6,070 nucleotides of DNA from an uncultured Clostridia bacterium. GTDB taxonomy: Bacteria; Bacillota; Clostridia; Oscillospirales; Acutalibacteraceae. The stretch covers positions 1 through 6,070 of the forward strand of contig CALGGQ010000067.1 in NCBI GenBank assembly GCA_937915775.1, given 5' to 3'. The translations under genes were made by a program, and so were the position numbers. The notes under the pieces were generated by a model. It was not told the DNA's origin, ran no database searches, and was given only the letters and a program-made list of their open reading frames with translations. Positions 5,791 through 6,070 of this stretch are shown piece after piece (position 1 is the first letter of the stretch; each line of letters begins with the position of its first letter).

Positions 5791-6070
5791 ATGAGATACG
5801 AAATTCAGGGCGGTAACTTCCCCGTGCTGCTTTGCACACTGAACGCCAACGAAGCGATGATCAGCGAAGGCGGCGGTATGAGCTGGATGAGCCCCAACAT
5901 GGAAATGCAGACCACCTCTAACGGCGGCATCGGCAAAATGCTCGGCAGACTGGTCACCAAAGAAAGCCTGTTCCAGAACATCTATACGGCGAGAAACGGC
6001 GAAGGTACGATCGCGTTTGCCTCTTCCCTTCCCGGCGATATTATGCCGATTGAGATTGCACCCGGTCAGG
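5791..6070 (+). CDS. AIM24 / TIGR00266-family protein (3' partial)
   Basis: The gene starts at ATG 5791 after AAGGAG (5778-5783) with a 7-nt spacer and runs off the window with 93 codons visible. The N-terminus reads MRYEIQGGNFPVLLCTLN, then GGGMSWMSPNMEMQT (27-41), GGIGKMLGRLVTKESLFQNIYTA in two parts (45-67) and ASSLPGDIMPIEI (76-88). These are the features of the AIM24 (mitochondrial biogenesis-like) beta-helix domain, widespread in bacteria as TIGR00266. Such proteins are about 220-270 residues long, so roughly 60 percent is missing. The bacterial role is not established. The gap to proC is 15 bp without a terminator, so it probably shares the proC transcript. A functional link to proline synthesis is not implied. 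Confidence 0.9.
   Translation, partial: MRYEIQGGNFPVLLCTLNANEAMISEGGGMSWMSPNMEMQTTSNGGIGKMLGRLVTKESLFQNIYTARNGEGTIAFASSLPGDIMPIEIAPGQ

Noticed and set aside
1..6070. Search for a novel defence, mobile or phage-related system, tRNA, riboswitch or CRISPR
   Set aside because: Genes cover nearly the whole window and all but the small upstream frame resemble known chromosomal families. Intergenic gaps are 132 bp or less and hold only promoters, a terminator and the spoIIID leader. No repeats of CRISPR type, integrase, transposase or attachment sites were seen.

Overview
The window looks like chromosomal DNA from a spore-forming, low-to-mid GC Firmicute of class Clostridia, most likely a gut Oscillospiraceae/Ruminococcaceae-type organism. 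This rests on a recognisable SpoIIID sporulation regulator, strong AGGAGG-type ribosome binding sites before most genes, an extra-long clostridial-style PRPP synthetase, a YfhO-family membrane protein and a DUF5640-like membrane-anchored protein. Placement below class level is inference.

All visible genes are on the + strand. Region 1 (2-2641) is the 3' nine-tenths or so of a large YfhO-family membrane protein whose N-terminus lies outside the window. A 132-bp gap follows, holding a candidate sigma-A promoter. Region 2 (2774-4577) is a two-gene unit: ribose-phosphate pyrophosphokinase, overlapped by 11 bp by a small membrane-anchored protein with a lipocalin-like domain and a highly acidic repetitive tail. 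A strong intrinsic terminator (4584-4626) closes this unit.

Region 3 (4663-4920) encodes SpoIIID, the DNA-binding regulator of mother-cell gene expression. Its start lies only 36 bp after the terminator T-run. The start codon sits inside an imperfect inverted repeat whose loop carries the Shine-Dalgarno sequence, and a 26-codon upstream reading frame ends in an ATGA overlap with it. This resembles the upstream-ORF control reported for Bacillus subtilis spoIIID (usd) and is the most interesting feature of the window. Region 4 (4972-6070) has a well-formed extended -10 sigma-A promoter overlapping the end of spoIIID. It drives proC (pyrroline-5-carboxylate reductase, last step of proline synthesis) and, 15 bp further on, an AIM24/TIGR00266-family gene cut by the window edge.

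The genes do not form one pathway. They are a nucleotide-precursor gene, a proline gene, envelope-related proteins and a developmental regulator placed side by side, with promoters and terminators separating the units. No RNA genes, mobile elements, CRISPR arrays or phage genes are visible.
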